Below, piece by piece: positions 44,097 to 53,844 of a stretch of 64,000 bases of DNA. The position numbers and the translations under genes were made by a program. Origin of the DNA: Hyphomicrobiales bacterium (GTDB lineage Bacteria > Pseudomonadota > Alphaproteobacteria > Rhizobiales > Beijerinckiaceae); contig JAFBAS010000100.1 in NCBI GenBank assembly GCA_019247605.1, forward strand, positions 1 to 64,000, given 5' to 3'. The stretch's first letter is position 1. Each line of letters opens with the position of its first letter. A model generated the notes under the pieces. That model saw only the letters and a list, made by a program, of their open reading frames with translations. It did no database searches and was not told the origin of the DNA.

Positions 44097-45212
44097 ATGG
44101 CGTCGCAAGAGCTTCCCGGCCGAGACTCGTCCGCCGTCGCGCCTCGCGCCGAAGCGGGAGGCCGCGAACGCGAACGTATCGATCACGATGCATCGCTCGG
44201 CAGCTTCGCAAGGCGCCGACATCGAAAGCTTGCCGTCGCGGCGCTCACGACCGTTGCGATCGCGCTGTTGCCGCTCGTCATCCACGATGTCTATCTGCAA
44301 AACATCATCGTCCTCACCTTGATGTATGCGGCGCTCTCGCAGAGCTGGAACATTCTCGGCGGCTATTGCGGTCAGATCTCGCTCGGTCACGCCATCTATT
44401 TCGGCATCGGCGCCTACGTTTCGACCTTGCTCTTCGTGCATGCTGGCCTCACGCCCTGGCTCGGCATGCTCATCGGCGGCGTGTTCGCCGCCCTTGTCGC
44501 GCTTGCGCTCGGCTATCCGTTCTTTCGCCTTCGCGGACATTACTTCACGATCGCCACGATCGTGGTTGCCGAGACCGGGCTCCTGCTCATGCTCAACTGG
44601 GATTTCGCCGGCGGCGCGCAGGGCATCCAGATCCCTTACGGGCCCGATAGCTGGGCGCATCTGCAATTCGCGCGCGACAAGCTCCCCTACGTCTATTTTG
44701 CGCTCGGTTTTGCGCTCCTCACCTGGCTCGTGACCTTCCTGATAGAGGATTCGAGATGGGGCTATTGGTGGCGCGCCGTGAAGGACAATGCCGAAGCCGC
44801 CGAAAGCCTCGGCGTCGTTGTGTTCCGATCGAAGATGGCGGCGGCCGCGCTCTCGGCCTTCTTCACCGCGATCGGAGGAAGCTTCTATGCGGCTTTCGTT
44901 TCCTACATCGATCCCGACAGCGTGATGGGGTTTCAATTGTCGCTCCTCATCGCGCTGCCCGCCGTGCTCGGCGGCATCGGCACGCTCTGGGGTCCGGCGC
45001 TCGGCGCGCTCGTGCTCATACCCTTGACCGAGCTCACGCGGAGCTATTTCGGCGGATCGGGAAACGGGCTCGACCTCATCATATATGGCGTCCTCATCAT
45101 GGTGATCGCGCTCGCGCGGCCCGAGGGCCTGACGAGCCTCTTCGGCCGGACGCGCAAAGCGAGGGCGACGCCGCAAGCGCGGGCAAATCCAGAAGCGCGA
45201 GCAAACCCGTGA
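44097..45212 (+). CDS. Liv-type ABC transporter permease (LivM-like)
   Basis: A 371-residue permease. A hydrophilic N-terminus of about 50 residues rich in Arg and Ala precedes the first membrane segment, and LivM-like signatures follow (ALSQSWNILGGYCGQISLGHAIYFGIGAYV, YWWRAVKDNAEAAESLGV). The C-terminus carries a short repetitive Arg/Ala tail (ARATPQARANPEARANP). The stop overlaps the GTG start of the ATPase gene. Confidence 0.94.
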   Translation: MASQELPGRDSSAVAPRAEAGGRERERIDHDASLGSFARRRHRKLAVAALTTVAIALLPLVIHDVYLQNIIVLTLMYAALSQSWNILGGYCGQISLGHAIYFGIGAYVSTLLFVHAGLTPWLGMLIGGVFAALVALALGYPFFRLRGHYFTIATIVVAETGLLLMLNWDFAGGAQGIQIPYGPDSWAHLQFARDKLPYVYFALGFALLTWLVTFLIEDSRWGYWWRAVKDNAEAAESLGVVVFRSKMAAAALSAFFTAIGGSFYAAFVSYIDPDSVMGFQLSLLIALPAVLGGIGTLWGPALGALVLIPLTELTRSYFGGSGNGLDLIIYGVLIMVIALARPEGLTSLFGRTRKARATPQARANPEARANP

Positions 45213-45940
45213 GCGCGCGTCTTCTCGAGGTGCGCAACGTGACCCGCCGTTTCGGCGGCCTCGTTGCCAACGCCGATGTGTCGCTCGTGGTCGACGAGGG
45301 TGAGATCCTCGGCCTCATCGGCCCGAACGGTGCGGGAAAATCGACGCTCTTCAACCTCATCGCCGGACTTTATCCGCCGAGCTCGGGCAGCATCGTTTTC
45401 GCCGGTGAAGAGATCACGCGGCTTTCCGCGCCCGCCCGTTGCGCGCTCGGCATCGCCCGCACCTTCCAGGTGGTGCGCAGCTTCGACTCGATGTCGGTCG
45501 TCGAGAATGTCGTCGTCGGCGCCTTGATGCGTCATGCAGGCGCGCGCGAGGCGCGGCTGAAAGCGCTCGAAACGCTCGAGCTCACAGGGCTCATCGGTCG
45601 CGCCAATGCGCCGGCCGTCGCGCTCACCCCGCCCGAGAAGCGCAGGCTTGAGATCGCGCGCGCTCTCGCGACGCACCCCAAGCTCCTGCTTCTCGACGAG
45701 GCGCTCGCCGGTCTTACGCCATCGGAAGCGCGCGAGGGAGTCGAGCTTGTCCGTCGCATCCGTGAGCGCGGCATCACCATTGTCATGGTCGAGCATGTCA
45801 TGGAGGTGGTGATGCCGCTCGTCGATCGCGCCGTGGTGCTCGATCTCGGCAAGGTTTTGGCTCAAGGCCTGCCGGCCGAGCTCGTGCGCGACGAGCGCGT
45901 GATCGAGGCCTATCTCGGGGCGCGTCACCGTGCTGCTTGA
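45209..45940 (+). CDS. Liv-type ABC transporter ATP-binding protein (LivG-like)
   Basis: A 243-residue ATPase: Walker A GPNGAGKST, Q-loop ARTFQVVRSFDSM, Walker B LLLLDEALAGLTP, H-loop VEHVMEVVM. The ABC signature is degenerate, reading LTPPEKRRLEIARAL where most LivG proteins have LSxGxQ/R; Pro-Glu-Lys versions are seen in some Liv-type ATPases. GTG 45209 overlaps the livM-like stop (GTGA). Its end overlaps the LivF-like gene by 11 bases. Confidence 0.94.
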   Translation: MSARLLEVRNVTRRFGGLVANADVSLVVDEGEILGLIGPNGAGKSTLFNLIAGLYPPSSGSIVFAGEEITRLSAPARCALGIARTFQVVRSFDSMSVVENVVVGALMRHAGAREARLKALETLELTGLIGRANAPAVALTPPEKRRLEIARALATHPKLLLLDEALAGLTPSEAREGVELVRRIRERGITIVMVEHVMEVVMPLVDRAVVLDLGKVLAQGLPAELVRDERVIEAYLGARHRAA

Positions 45941-46637
45941 AGTTTCGTCAATCACCACGACCTATCAGGGCCTCGTCGCGCTCGATGCGGCTTCGATCGA
46001 TGTGGCCCAAGGCGAGATCGTCGTGGTGGCGGGCGCGAATGGCGCCGGCAAATCCACCTTGTTGAAATCGATCGCCGGGATGGAGCGGCCGCGCTCCGGC
46101 ATGGTGATGTTTCAGGGCGAGCGTGTCGACGGCCTCGCGGCGCATCTCGTCACGGCGCGTGGCATCGCGTTCGTGCCGGAGAACCGGCGCCTCTTCCCGC
46201 GCCTCTCGGTCGCCGACAATCTACGCCTCGGCAGCTATCTGTTCCGACGCGAGGCTGATCGCGAGGCGCCGATCGAGCGTGTCTTCGCGCTCTTTCCGCG
46301 CTTGCGCGAGCGCCTCGAGCAGCGCGCCGAGACCCTTTCGGGAGGCGAGCAGCAGATGCTCGCCATCGCTCGCGCGCTGATGACTCGTCCAAAGCTCTTG
46401 ATGCTCGACGAGCCTTCGCAAGGCATCGCGCCCAAGCTCGTCGACGAGGTGTTCGAAGCCATCCTCGCGACGCGCCGATCAGGCCTGACCGTGCTCCTCG
46501 TCGAGCAGCGGCTGTCCGAAAGCCTCGAGATCGCCGATCGCGGTTTCATCCTGCAGACCGGAAGGGTGATACTTTCGGGCCGAGCCGGCGAGCTTCGCGA
46601 CAATCCTGAGGTACGCAGGGCTTATCTGGGTATTTAG
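45930..46637 (+). CDS. Liv-type ABC transporter ATP-binding protein (LivF-like)
   Basis: A 235-residue ATPase with Walker A GANGAGKST, the LivF-type VPENRRLFPRLSVADNL segment, signature LSGGEQQMLAIARAL, Walker B LLMLDEPSQGIAP and H-loop VEQRLSES. It starts at GTG 45930 inside the end of the LivG-like gene, and closes the five-gene importer operon. The next 190 bases carry no gene apart from a short CCCC-ATCT-GGGG dyad. Confidence 0.94.
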   Translation: MLLEVSSITTTYQGLVALDAASIDVAQGEIVVVAGANGAGKSTLLKSIAGMERPRSGMVMFQGERVDGLAAHLVTARGIAFVPENRRLFPRLSVADNLRLGSYLFRREADREAPIERVFALFPRLRERLEQRAETLSGGEQQMLAIARALMTRPKLLMLDEPSQGIAPKLVDEVFEAILATRRSGLTVLLVEQRLSESLEIADRGFILQTGRVILSGRAGELRDNPEVRRAYLGI

Positions 46638-46827
46638 GAAGCCGTGACAAAGGAGGTGTCCAACACTCTCTCACTTTTCACCGTTCATTCTTGACCACTA
46701 GCTCTTCGCTTTCGCCAGGTCGCGTCCCCATCTGGGGATTTGAGCGCAAGAATCGAGGTGTTAGATTCAAGGGCGCGTGCGAGGTTCGTGGCAGCGCGCG
46801 TCACTTACGCTAATATAGACCCGATCA

Positions 46828-47823
46828 TTGAACCGCCTTGAGCGCGCACACTCATCCGTTCTGACCAAGCCAATTATGCCGGCACTTGGCCGTAAAAAGG
46901 ATCGTGCTTTGGATCAATTATTGACCAAGATACGTACCCCCTTGCATGTCTCGCGACTTCACCTGGGCTATGCCGGTATCATTGGAGCGTGCCTATGTGT
47001 CAGCGTGGCCACATTGCTGACCAAGCATCTGGTTCAAAACGTGCCGCCTCAGGCGCTGGTATTCCTGCAGCTTCTAGCAAGCGCGACGGTGATTTGGCCC
47101 GCTGCCGCCCTGACCGGCCGCCTGCCGCCGCGACGCACGGCGCTGCGCTTGGCCCTACCCGGCTTTCTACAACCCGGGCTGGTCTATCTTTTCGCCTTCG
47201 CCGGCCTGGCGATCACGCCGGCAAATGTCGAAAGCCTGCTGTTTGCGTTTGAGAGCGTGCTCGTTGTGCTGCTCGCCTGGCCTCTGCTGCGCGAGCGGCC
47301 GAAGGCGAGCACGCTCCTTTCAGTGGCTCTTGGAACGTTAGGCGTAATCTTGATCACCGGCGCCGCGCCGGATCGCACCGCGCCGGTCGTTGGGGTGGTC
47401 TTGATTTTACTGGGTGTATTAGCGGCAGCGTTGGACACCGTGGCGAGCCGTGCCCTGGCCATCAATGCCCATCCGCTCGCGATGGCCGCCGCGAGCCACA
47501 CCGCCGGCCTGGTGATCATCGCCGTGGCGCTGATGATCTGGCCGGTGCAAAGCTGGGAGCTCGTGTGGAGGGCGGCGCCGCTGCCCGCAATCGCAGTTTC
47601 GGGCATCTTGCTGCACGGAGTTGCCACAATTTTATTCAACTACGGCCTCTCGCATGTCGAGGCAGGGCCGGCGGCGGCGCTCTTTCCCGCGGTCTCGGTG
47701 TTCACCGGCATTGGTGCCTACATTTTCCTAGGCGAACGCCTCAACTCGCCGCAACTAGCCGGCGCGGCACTGGTGATCGGGGCCGCCTTTGTGATGGCGC
47801 GACAGAGTGAGGCGAAGCACTAG
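46828..47823 (+). CDS. DMT superfamily (EamA) transporter
   Basis: This 331-residue protein has ten hydrophobic segments in two EamA repeats. The first runs from IIGACLCVSVATLLTKHLV; the second includes GVVLILLGVLAAALDTVASRAL and ends with FLGERLNSPQLAGAALVIGAAFVMAR. The family exports amino acids or other metabolites. The frame opens at a TTG at 46828, and an ATG at 46876 is an alternative; the first membrane segment starts well after both. It lies nine bases before the ArgE-like gene, so an exporter for the hydrolase product is plausible. Base use is a little less G/C-biased than in neighbours. Confidence 0.88.
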   Translation: MNRLERAHSSVLTKPIMPALGRKKDRALDQLLTKIRTPLHVSRLHLGYAGIIGACLCVSVATLLTKHLVQNVPPQALVFLQLLASATVIWPAAALTGRLPPRRTALRLALPGFLQPGLVYLFAFAGLAITPANVESLLFAFESVLVVLLAWPLLRERPKASTLLSVALGTLGVILITGAAPDRTAPVVGVVLILLGVLAAALDTVASRALAINAHPLAMAAASHTAGLVIIAVALMIWPVQSWELVWRAAPLPAIAVSGILLHGVATILFNYGLSHVEAGPAAALFPAVSVFTGIGAYIFLGERLNSPQLAGAALVIGAAFVMARQSEAKH

Positions 47824-47831
47824 GGACCCTG

Positions 47832-48998
47832 ATGATGTCCAAGCCCAGCGCGGCAAGCCTCGCAATGATCGAGCGGTTCGTCGGTTTCGATACGACCAGC
47901 CACAAGTCCAACCTGCCGCTGATTCTTTTCGTGCGCGACGAATTGGCCCAGCAAGGCGTGCCTTCCATTCTGACATTCGATGACACCGGCACAAAGGCCA
48001 ATCTCTTCGCAACCCTGGGCCCCTCCGACCAGCCCGGTTTCATTCTGTCAGGGCACACCGACACCGTGCCGGTCGACGATCAGTCCTGGTCAACTGATCC
48101 CTTCAAGCTTGTGCGCCGCGGCGAGCGACTCTTCGGGCGCGGCACTTGCGACATGAAAAGTTTCTCCGCGATTGCGCTCGCGCTCGTACCGGAATTCTTG
48201 GCGCGCGGCCTCAAGACGCCGATCCATCTCGCTCTCTCGTACGACGAGGAGATCGGCTGCATCGGTGTCAGGCGGCTTATTGCCGATCTGGCCACGCGCA
48301 ACTTTCGTCCGCTCGGCTGCATAGTCGGCGAACCGACCGCGATGGGGATCGTTTGTGCGCACAAGGGCAGGCGCACGACGCGTGTGAGGGTTCGTGGCCT
48401 GGAGGCCCATACCGGCGTCCCGCATCTCGGCGTCAACGCGATCGAGGCGGCGGCGGAGGTGATCGCGTTCTTCAAGCAGGTCGGGCGACGGCTGCGCGTG
48501 GAAGGCCCTCACGACAAATCTTTCGAGACACCGAGCCACGCCACAATTCAGACATCCACGATTAAGGGCGGCACGACGAGCAACATCGTCGCCGGGCATT
48601 GCAAATTCGATGTCGATATCCGCTATTTGCCCGGCCAAGATACGTCGATCTTGCTTGACGAAGGCAAGGCATTCGTCGAGCGCGATATTCTCCCCGAGAT
48701 GCGTTCTGTCGCTCCCGAGGCAGGATTTACCTGGGAAACCGGCGCCGACTTTCCGAGCTTCTCCAATGACGAGGACTCGCAGATTGTCCGGCTCGCGAAG
48801 GAGCTCACCGGCGCTGAGCGAACCTCCAAGGTGGGGTTCGGCACCGAGGCCGGCCTTTTTCAGGAGGCTGGCATTCCGACCGTCGTCTGCGGGCCGGGCG
48901 ACATCGGCCAAGCCCATAAGCCCGACGAATTCATCGATATCGCACAAGTGAGGCTGTGCGAGGATTTCTTGCGCCGGCTCATGGATCGCCTCGCATAA
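47832..48998 (+). CDS. Acetylornithine deacetylase-like M20 peptidase
   Basis: A 388-residue ArgE/DapE-family metallohydrolase. Metal and catalytic motifs are SGHTDTVPVDD, GRGTCDMKSF, the Glu-Glu pair in YDEEIGCIGVR, VGEPTAMGIVCAHKG, and the late GPGDIGQAHKPDEF. The dimerisation lid starts near AHTGVPHLGVNAIE. ArgE removes the acetyl group from N-acetylornithine; other N-acyl amino acids are possible here because no arginine genes are nearby. It follows the EamA transporter gene by nine bases. Confidence 0.88.
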   Translation: MMSKPSAASLAMIERFVGFDTTSHKSNLPLILFVRDELAQQGVPSILTFDDTGTKANLFATLGPSDQPGFILSGHTDTVPVDDQSWSTDPFKLVRRGERLFGRGTCDMKSFSAIALALVPEFLARGLKTPIHLALSYDEEIGCIGVRRLIADLATRNFRPLGCIVGEPTAMGIVCAHKGRRTTRVRVRGLEAHTGVPHLGVNAIEAAAEVIAFFKQVGRRLRVEGPHDKSFETPSHATIQTSTIKGGTTSNIVAGHCKFDVDIRYLPGQDTSILLDEGKAFVERDILPEMRSVAPEAGFTWETGADFPSFSNDEDSQIVRLAKELTGAERTSKVGFGTEAGLFQEAGIPTVVCGPGDIGQAHKPDEFIDIAQVRLCEDFLRRLMDRLA

Positions 48999-49030
48999 TC
49001 GCCCGCACGCCCAATCTTCAGAAACGCCCT

Positions 49031-49660
49031 TTACGCGAGCTGCGCCTCGATCCCATAGAGAGGCACTGGATAGCTCGGCCCGATCTCGGTCGACACACGC
49101 TCGCGCCAAGCAGCGAAGGCGGGATAATTCTTGAAGGAAAAGCCGCAATCCTCGGCGCGATGCGTATAGGCATAGAGCGCAATGTCGGCGATCGTGAAGC
49201 TCTCGCCGACCAGGAAGGGGCTGATCTTCAGCACTCGCTCCATCGCAGCCAGCGCCCGCGCGCCCGTCTCCCGGCGAGCATCAATCATGCCTCCGGCATT
49301 GCGCTCGAGCCGGCCGGTCAAGGTCCAGAAGCGCAACGTCCCAATCGCGGGCTCGACGTAGTACTGTTCAAAGAACAGCCACTGCATCACTTTGGCGCGC
49401 AAATATCGGTCCTCGGGTAAGAACGGCGTCCCCTCGGCCAAATAGGTCAGGATCGCATTCGATTCCGCCAAGGCGCGTCCGTCTTCCAGCTCCAGCACCG
49501 GAATGGCACCCACGGGGTTTTTCGCCAAGAACTCCTCGGTTCGATTTTCGCCGCCGAAGATCGCAACCGGTTTTGTCTGGTAGGGAATCCCGAGTTTCCC
49601 AAGGAGGACCCGGATCTTCCAGCCATTGAGCGACGGCAGATAGTCGTGAAGAGTGAGCAT
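49031..49660 (-). CDS. Glutathione S-transferase family protein
   Basis: A 209-residue GST with N-terminal thioredoxin-like domain (LHDYLPSLNGWKIRVLLGKLG), cis-Pro region KNPVGAIPVLELEDG, and glutathione-binding LAESNAILTYLAEG. The C-terminal helices include the capping motif LVGESFTIADIALYAYTHRA. It is convergent with the ArgE-like gene, which ends 32 bases away, and is the third GST in the window. The substrate is unknown. Confidence 0.88.
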   Translation of the reverse strand: MLTLHDYLPSLNGWKIRVLLGKLGIPYQTKPVAIFGGENRTEEFLAKNPVGAIPVLELEDGRALAESNAILTYLAEGTPFLPEDRYLRAKVMQWLFFEQYYVEPAIGTLRFWTLTGRLERNAGGMIDARRETGARALAAMERVLKISPFLVGESFTIADIALYAYTHRAEDCGFSFKNYPAFAAWRERVSTEIGPSYPVPLYGIEAQLA

Positions 49661-50297
49661 GGCGTTCCTTTTCGCGAAGGGATGTCGCGTGACTAGCTTG
49701 GTCGGGGAGCCGGCACCTCCCGTTTCTTGCGATGGAATTGCCTCGGTAATGCGGGGGCGTGAAAGAGAGAGCGATCGGGACGCTCCGACAGCGTCATACG
49801 CAAGGCGCAGGTGCTGGAATGTTTGGAACCGCGATACCCAGTGGCCAGCGCTCGTGAACCGCGTTCACCAGGCCGGATACATGACCGCTCCAGACTTGGA
49901 CCCGTCAATTCCATCTGCCCCCATCCAACGGGGCGGTCCATTCATGCGCGGAGTTTGGGGCAAACGCTCCATGAATCTCCGCAGGGTCGAGGCTACTCAA
50001 AAGCCGAGTCTACGATCCGTCGAGGATGGATTTACTCAAACGCAAATTAGCGCCGCAAGCGGGGGCGCCAAGGTGGACGCGTGTATCAGTCACCCCGGAC
50101 GAAGACCAGGATCACATCTTCTCGATAGACAAATGGCTGATTCGTCCCGAGCGCTTCTTGTTAACGCTCGAATGCCGCTTTGGAACTAAGCTCGAGGAAG
50201 CCGGCGAAGTGGCGCGCCACATCCTCGCGCTCCTCACCGCTCGGCCGGAAAGCCCGCGATGCTCACGCGCCTCTGCGATGGCATTTGCGAATGAGGC
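49661..50297. other. 637-base stretch without a credible gene; contains an imperfect hairpin
   Basis: Several short frames are open here, but none has a family resemblance or a convincing ribosome-binding site. One structural feature is visible: arms ATTCATG (49940-49946) and CATGAAT (49970-49976) flank an inner GTTTG-GGG-CAAAC stem, making an imperfect 37-base hairpin. The stretch may be decayed coding sequence, but I cannot identify a source. It ends at the pckA stop codon. Confidence 0.4.
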
Positions 50298-51908
50298 TTA
50301 TGCCGCGATCAACGCTGCCGGTGCGGCGGCTTTCACGCTTTCGTCCACATGCGCCTCGAAGCGTTTGAAGTTCTCGCGGAACATGGCGATCAATCGGCGC
50401 GCCGTCTTGTCGAACTCGGGCTTGTTGGCCCAAGTCTTCACCGGATAAAGGATGTGCGGCTCGACGCCGGGCACCGAGGAGGGCACGGCGAAGCCGAAAT
50501 AAGGGTCGCGCCGGAAATCGGCCCGCGCCAGGGAGCCGTCGAGCGCTGCCGCGAGCAGTCTTCGCGTCACGCGGATCGGCATGCGCCGGCCCTCGCCGTA
50601 TTTCCCCCCGGTCCAGCCCGTGTTCACGAGCCAGCAATCGACATGGTGCTTGGCGATGAGGTCGCGCAGCAAATTTCCGTAAACCGAAGGATGGCGCGGC
50701 ATGAAAGGTGCGCCGAAGCAGGTCGAGAAGGTGGCCTCCGGATCCTTCACGCCCTTTTCGGTACCCGCGACCTTGGCGGTGTAGCCCGAAAGGAAGTGAT
50801 ACATCGCTTCAGCCGGGGTCAGCTTGGCGATCGGGGGCAAGACCCCGAAAGCGTCGCAAGTGAGCATCACGATGTTCTTCGGCGTGCCCGCCCGCCCGGT
50901 TGGGCTCGCATTGGCGATGAACTCGAGTGGATAAGCGGCGCGCGTGTTCTCGGTCTTCGAACCGTCGTCGAAATCGGGCAGGCGCGTCACCGGGTCGACG
51001 ATGACATTCTCGAGCACCGTGCCGAAGCGCGAAGTCGTGGCGTAGATCTCGGGCTCAGCTTCCCGCGACAAGCGAATGGTCTTGGCGTAGCAGCCGCCTT
51101 CGAAATTGAACACACCCCTCGACGACCAGCCATGCTCGTCATCGCCGAGAAGAATGCGCGAGGCATCCGCCGAAAGTGTCGTCTTTCCGGTGCCCGAAAG
51201 GCCGAAAAAGACCGCGACGTCGCCGGCCGGCCCGCAATTTGCCGAGCAATGCATCGGCATCACGCCCTTGGCCGGCAGGATGTAGTTGAGATAGGTGAAG
51301 ACCGATTTCTTCATCTCGCCCGCATAGCTCGTGCCGCCGATGAGCACGATGCCGCGCGCGAAATCGCAAGCGATGATCGTCTCGCTTCGTGCGCCGTGGC
51401 GTTCCTTGTCCGCCTTGAAGGAGGGCAGATCGACGATGGTGAGGTCCGGCAAGAAGGTCGAGAGCTCGCCCGAATCGGGGCGTATCAACAAGTTGCGAAT
51501 GAAAAGGGAATGCCAGGCGTATTCGGTGAAGACGCGCACGCGCACCCGGTGCGTCGCATCGGCGCCTCCGTAAAGATCTTGCACGAAAAGCTCGCGGCCA
51601 CGGGCATGCGCGATGAAATCGCCGCGCAGAGCCTCGAATTGCGCCTGTGTGATCGCACCGTTGTTGGCCCACCAGATCTCGCCCTCGGTCGCCTCGTCCT
51701 TGACGATGAATTTGTCTTTCGGCGAGCGACCCGTGTGGATGCCCGTATCGGCGAGGAGAGCGCCGCCATGCGCAAGCCGGGCTTCGCCCCTTTTGAGCGC
51801 CTCCTCCACGAGAACCGGCGCGTCGAGATTGGCATGGACGCGTTTGAGCTTCTCGAAGCCGAAGGCTCCGGGCCCTTGCGCGGCGTTCAACGTCCCGATC
51901 ACGTCCAT
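50298..51908 (-). CDS. pckA: Phosphoenolpyruvate carboxykinase (ATP)
   Basis: PckA converts oxaloacetate and ATP to phosphoenolpyruvate, CO2 and ADP, the entry step of gluconeogenesis. The 536-residue protein has the ATP-type signatures: [42 protein letters not shown] (the kinase-1a P-loop is in this segment), [12 protein letters not shown], and the later [11 protein letters not shown] and [23 protein letters not shown] ribosome-binding site precedes ATG 51908. In many Hyphomicrobiales the gene adjoins chvI/chvG; here the divergent neighbour is cysK. Confidence 0.97.
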   Translation of the reverse strand: MDVIGTLNAAQGPGAFGFEKLKRVHANLDAPVLVEEALKRGEARLAHGGALLADTGIHTGRSPKDKFIVKDEATEGEIWWANNGAITQAQFEALRGDFIAHARGRELFVQDLYGGADATHRVRVRVFTEYAWHSLFIRNLLIRPDSGELSTFLPDLTIVDLPSFKADKERHGARSETIIACDFARGIVLIGGTSYAGEMKKSVFTYLNYILPAKGVMPMHCSANCGPAGDVAVFFGLSGTGKTTLSADASRILLGDDEHGWSSRGVFNFEGGCYAKTIRLSREAEPEIYATTSRFGTVLENVIVDPVTRLPDFDDGSKTENTRAAYPLEFIANASPTGRAGTPKNIVMLTCDAFGVLPPIAKLTPAEAMYHFLSGYTAKVAGTEKGVKDPEATFSTCFGAPFMPRHPSVYGNLLRDLIAKHHVDCWLVNTGWTGGKYGEGRRMPIRVTRRLLAAALDGSLARADFRRDPYFGFAVPSSVPGVEPHILYPVKTWANKPEFDKTARRLIAMFRENFKRFEAHVDESVKAAAPAALIAA

Positions 51909-52111
51909 GATGGCGTTCCTTCCCTGGTATCGAGAGGCTTCTCGCGCTCGGTCACGAGAATTTTTGGCCGTGCCGCCTCTTTGGCCTCTCAGAGATAATC
52001 CCGGACCGGCGCAAAGAAAAGTCGCGCGACCTCACCTGTCGAGGTATCACATCCGTGCATAGTGAGCATGAACGGAACCTTCCACCAGCGGTTCCGGCCG
52101 AGGAAAGGTTA

Positions 52112-53101
52112 ATGATGAACGAGATGATGAAACCTAAAGGGAGCGCCAGCGCCCATCAGCCTGGGCGCGGTCGCATCTTCGAGGATATCACGGCCACGAT
52201 CGGGGACACGCCCATCGTGCGGCTCAAACGGCTCGCTGCAGCCAAGGGTCTAAAGGCCAATCTCCTCGCGAAACTCGAATTCTTCAACCCGATCGCGAGC
52301 GTGAAGGATCGCATCGGCGTCGCCATGATCGACGCGCTCGAGCGCGACGGGAAGGTGAAACCTGGCGGCACGCTCATCGAGCCCACCTCCGGCAACACCG
52401 GAATCGCGCTCGCATTCGTTGCCGCGGCGCGCGGTTATCGCCTGATCCTCACCATGCCCGAGACCATGTCGGTCGAGCGCCGCAAGATGCTCGCGCTGCT
52501 CGGCGCCGAGCTCGTGCTCACGCCGGGATCGCTCGGCATGAAGGGCGCGCTCGACAAGGCCGAGGAACTCCGAAACGAAATCCCAGGCGCGGTGATCCCT
52601 GGCCAATTCGACAATCCGGCGAATCCGGAAATCCATCGGCGCACCACGGCCGAGGAGATCTGGAACGACGCGCAAGGCGAGATCGATGTGTTCGTCGCCG
52701 GTGTCGGCACGGGCGGGACGATCACGGGCGTCGGCCAGGTGTTGAAGCCGCGGCGGCCTTCGCTTCGGATCATCGCGGTCGAGCCGGAGGATTCCCCGCT
52801 GCTTTCGGGCGGCAAGGCCGGCCCGCACAAGATTCAAGGCATCGGGGCGAATTTCATCCCGTCGATTCTCGATCGTACCGTCATCGACGAGGTCGTGAAG
52901 ATCGGCAACCAGCCTTCCTTCGACACGGCCCGTGAAATGGCGCGGCTCGAGGGGATTCCTTGCGGCATTTCGGCAGGCGCAGCGGTCGCCGCCGCGCTTC
53001 AGATCGGCGCGCGACCGGGGATGGAGGGAAAGAACATCGTGATCGTCATCCCCTCCTTCGCCGAGCGCTACCTCTCGACCGCATTGTTCGAGGGATTGTG
53101 A
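52112..53101 (+). CDS. cysK: Cysteine synthase A
   Basis: CysK makes L-cysteine from O-acetylserine and sulfide using pyridoxal phosphate. The 329-residue protein has the PLP lysine in [11 protein letters not shown], the substrate loop [12 protein letters not shown], the cofactor phosphate-binding [12 protein letters not shown], and [12 protein letters not shown] near the end. A 20-30 residue N-terminal extension precedes the family start ([16 protein letters not shown]). ATG 52112 (or the next ATG at 52115) follows AGGAAAGG; the frame is open upstream to 52055. Confidence 0.96.
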   Translation: MMNEMMKPKGSASAHQPGRGRIFEDITATIGDTPIVRLKRLAAAKGLKANLLAKLEFFNPIASVKDRIGVAMIDALERDGKVKPGGTLIEPTSGNTGIALAFVAAARGYRLILTMPETMSVERRKMLALLGAELVLTPGSLGMKGALDKAEELRNEIPGAVIPGQFDNPANPEIHRRTTAEEIWNDAQGEIDVFVAGVGTGGTITGVGQVLKPRRPSLRIIAVEPEDSPLLSGGKAGPHKIQGIGANFIPSILDRTVIDEVVKIGNQPSFDTAREMARLEGIPCGISAGAAVAAALQIGARPGMEGKNIVIVIPSFAERYLSTALFEGL

Positions 53102-53295
53102 CGGTGCCGGTGCCCGGTCAGGACGAAATTGGCTCGGTTATGCGCAGGGACGCCTCCGGCAATGACGGAGCAGCGAGAACTTGTCGCAACGATGAATGGC
53201 TCCTTCGTCGTGCGCGCACTCGGCGTGCATGACACGCCAACGCTGGCGACGCGTAGCGAAGGGAAGGCATCGGCACTCGCCCAAACGCAAGCACC

Positions 53296-53718
53296 TCACT
53301 CTCCCCTGAAAAGAGCGATCACCTCCTCGGGTATCGCTTGCGATTTCATCCGCGTCGGATCATCGGGATGTCGTCCGGCCCAGACGCGGGTCTCGCGACC
53401 TTCGGTTGCGAGCGAGCCTTGATTGAAGAGCTTGTGCACGACATCGAAGCTCGAACGCTTGAAGTTTACGATCGAGCTTTCGATCGTGATCGTCTCGCCG
53501 AAACGCGACGGATGGATGAATTTCGCCTGCGTCTCGACGAGCGGGATCCCGACGATGCCGAAGCGCTCGATGAGTCGCGGCTTCGGCAGGCCCACATGAG
53601 CGAAGAGCCCCGCGGTCGCGGCATCGAACCACTCGAAGAAGCGCGGATTGAAGACGATGCCGGCAGGATCGCAATGACCCCATTCCACGAGGATTTCACG
53701 CTTGCTGATCACCGCCAA
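53296..53718 (-). CDS. Hot-dog fold acyl-CoA thioesterase (4HBT family)
   Basis: A 140-residue single hot-dog domain with the catalytic signature WGHCDPAGIVFNPRFFEWFD, where Asp17 is the expected nucleophile or base, as in 4-hydroxybenzoyl-CoA thioesterase and YbgC. It hydrolyses an acyl-CoA to the free acid and CoA; the acyl group cannot be predicted. It is convergent with cysK, with 194 gene-free bases between them. Confidence 0.9.
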   Translation of the reverse strand: MAVISKREILVEWGHCDPAGIVFNPRFFEWFDAATAGLFAHVGLPKPRLIERFGIVGIPLVETQAKFIHPSRFGETITIESSIVNFKRSSFDVVHKLFNQGSLATEGRETRVWAGRHPDDPTRMKSQAIPEEVIALFRGE

Positions 53719-53844
53719 GATCGAGGCTCCTTCCGCAGGTCAGAGGTTTGACGTCCCGATGGCACACCGTGCCGCCACCATCCCACTTTCGCAGCCGTTC
53801 GGGGGGAATTCAGACGGGTTCGCGAGCCTGTCGAGGCTGCAACT

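Noticed and set aside
45622-45670. Degenerate ABC signature (TPPEKRRLEIARAL) in the LivG-like ATPase as a sign of inactivation
   Set aside because: Walker A, Walker B and the H-loop are intact, and similar signatures occur in other Liv-type ATPases, so this looks like normal family variation.
46721-46733. CCCC-ATCT-GGGG dyad as terminator of the Liv-type operon
   Set aside because: The stem is only four base pairs and no U-tract follows, so it is too weak to annotate.
49653-50189. Plus-strand frame of 178 codons before pckA
   Set aside because: There is no family resemblance, no ribosome-binding site, an erratic composition, and overlap with the GST start on the opposite strand.
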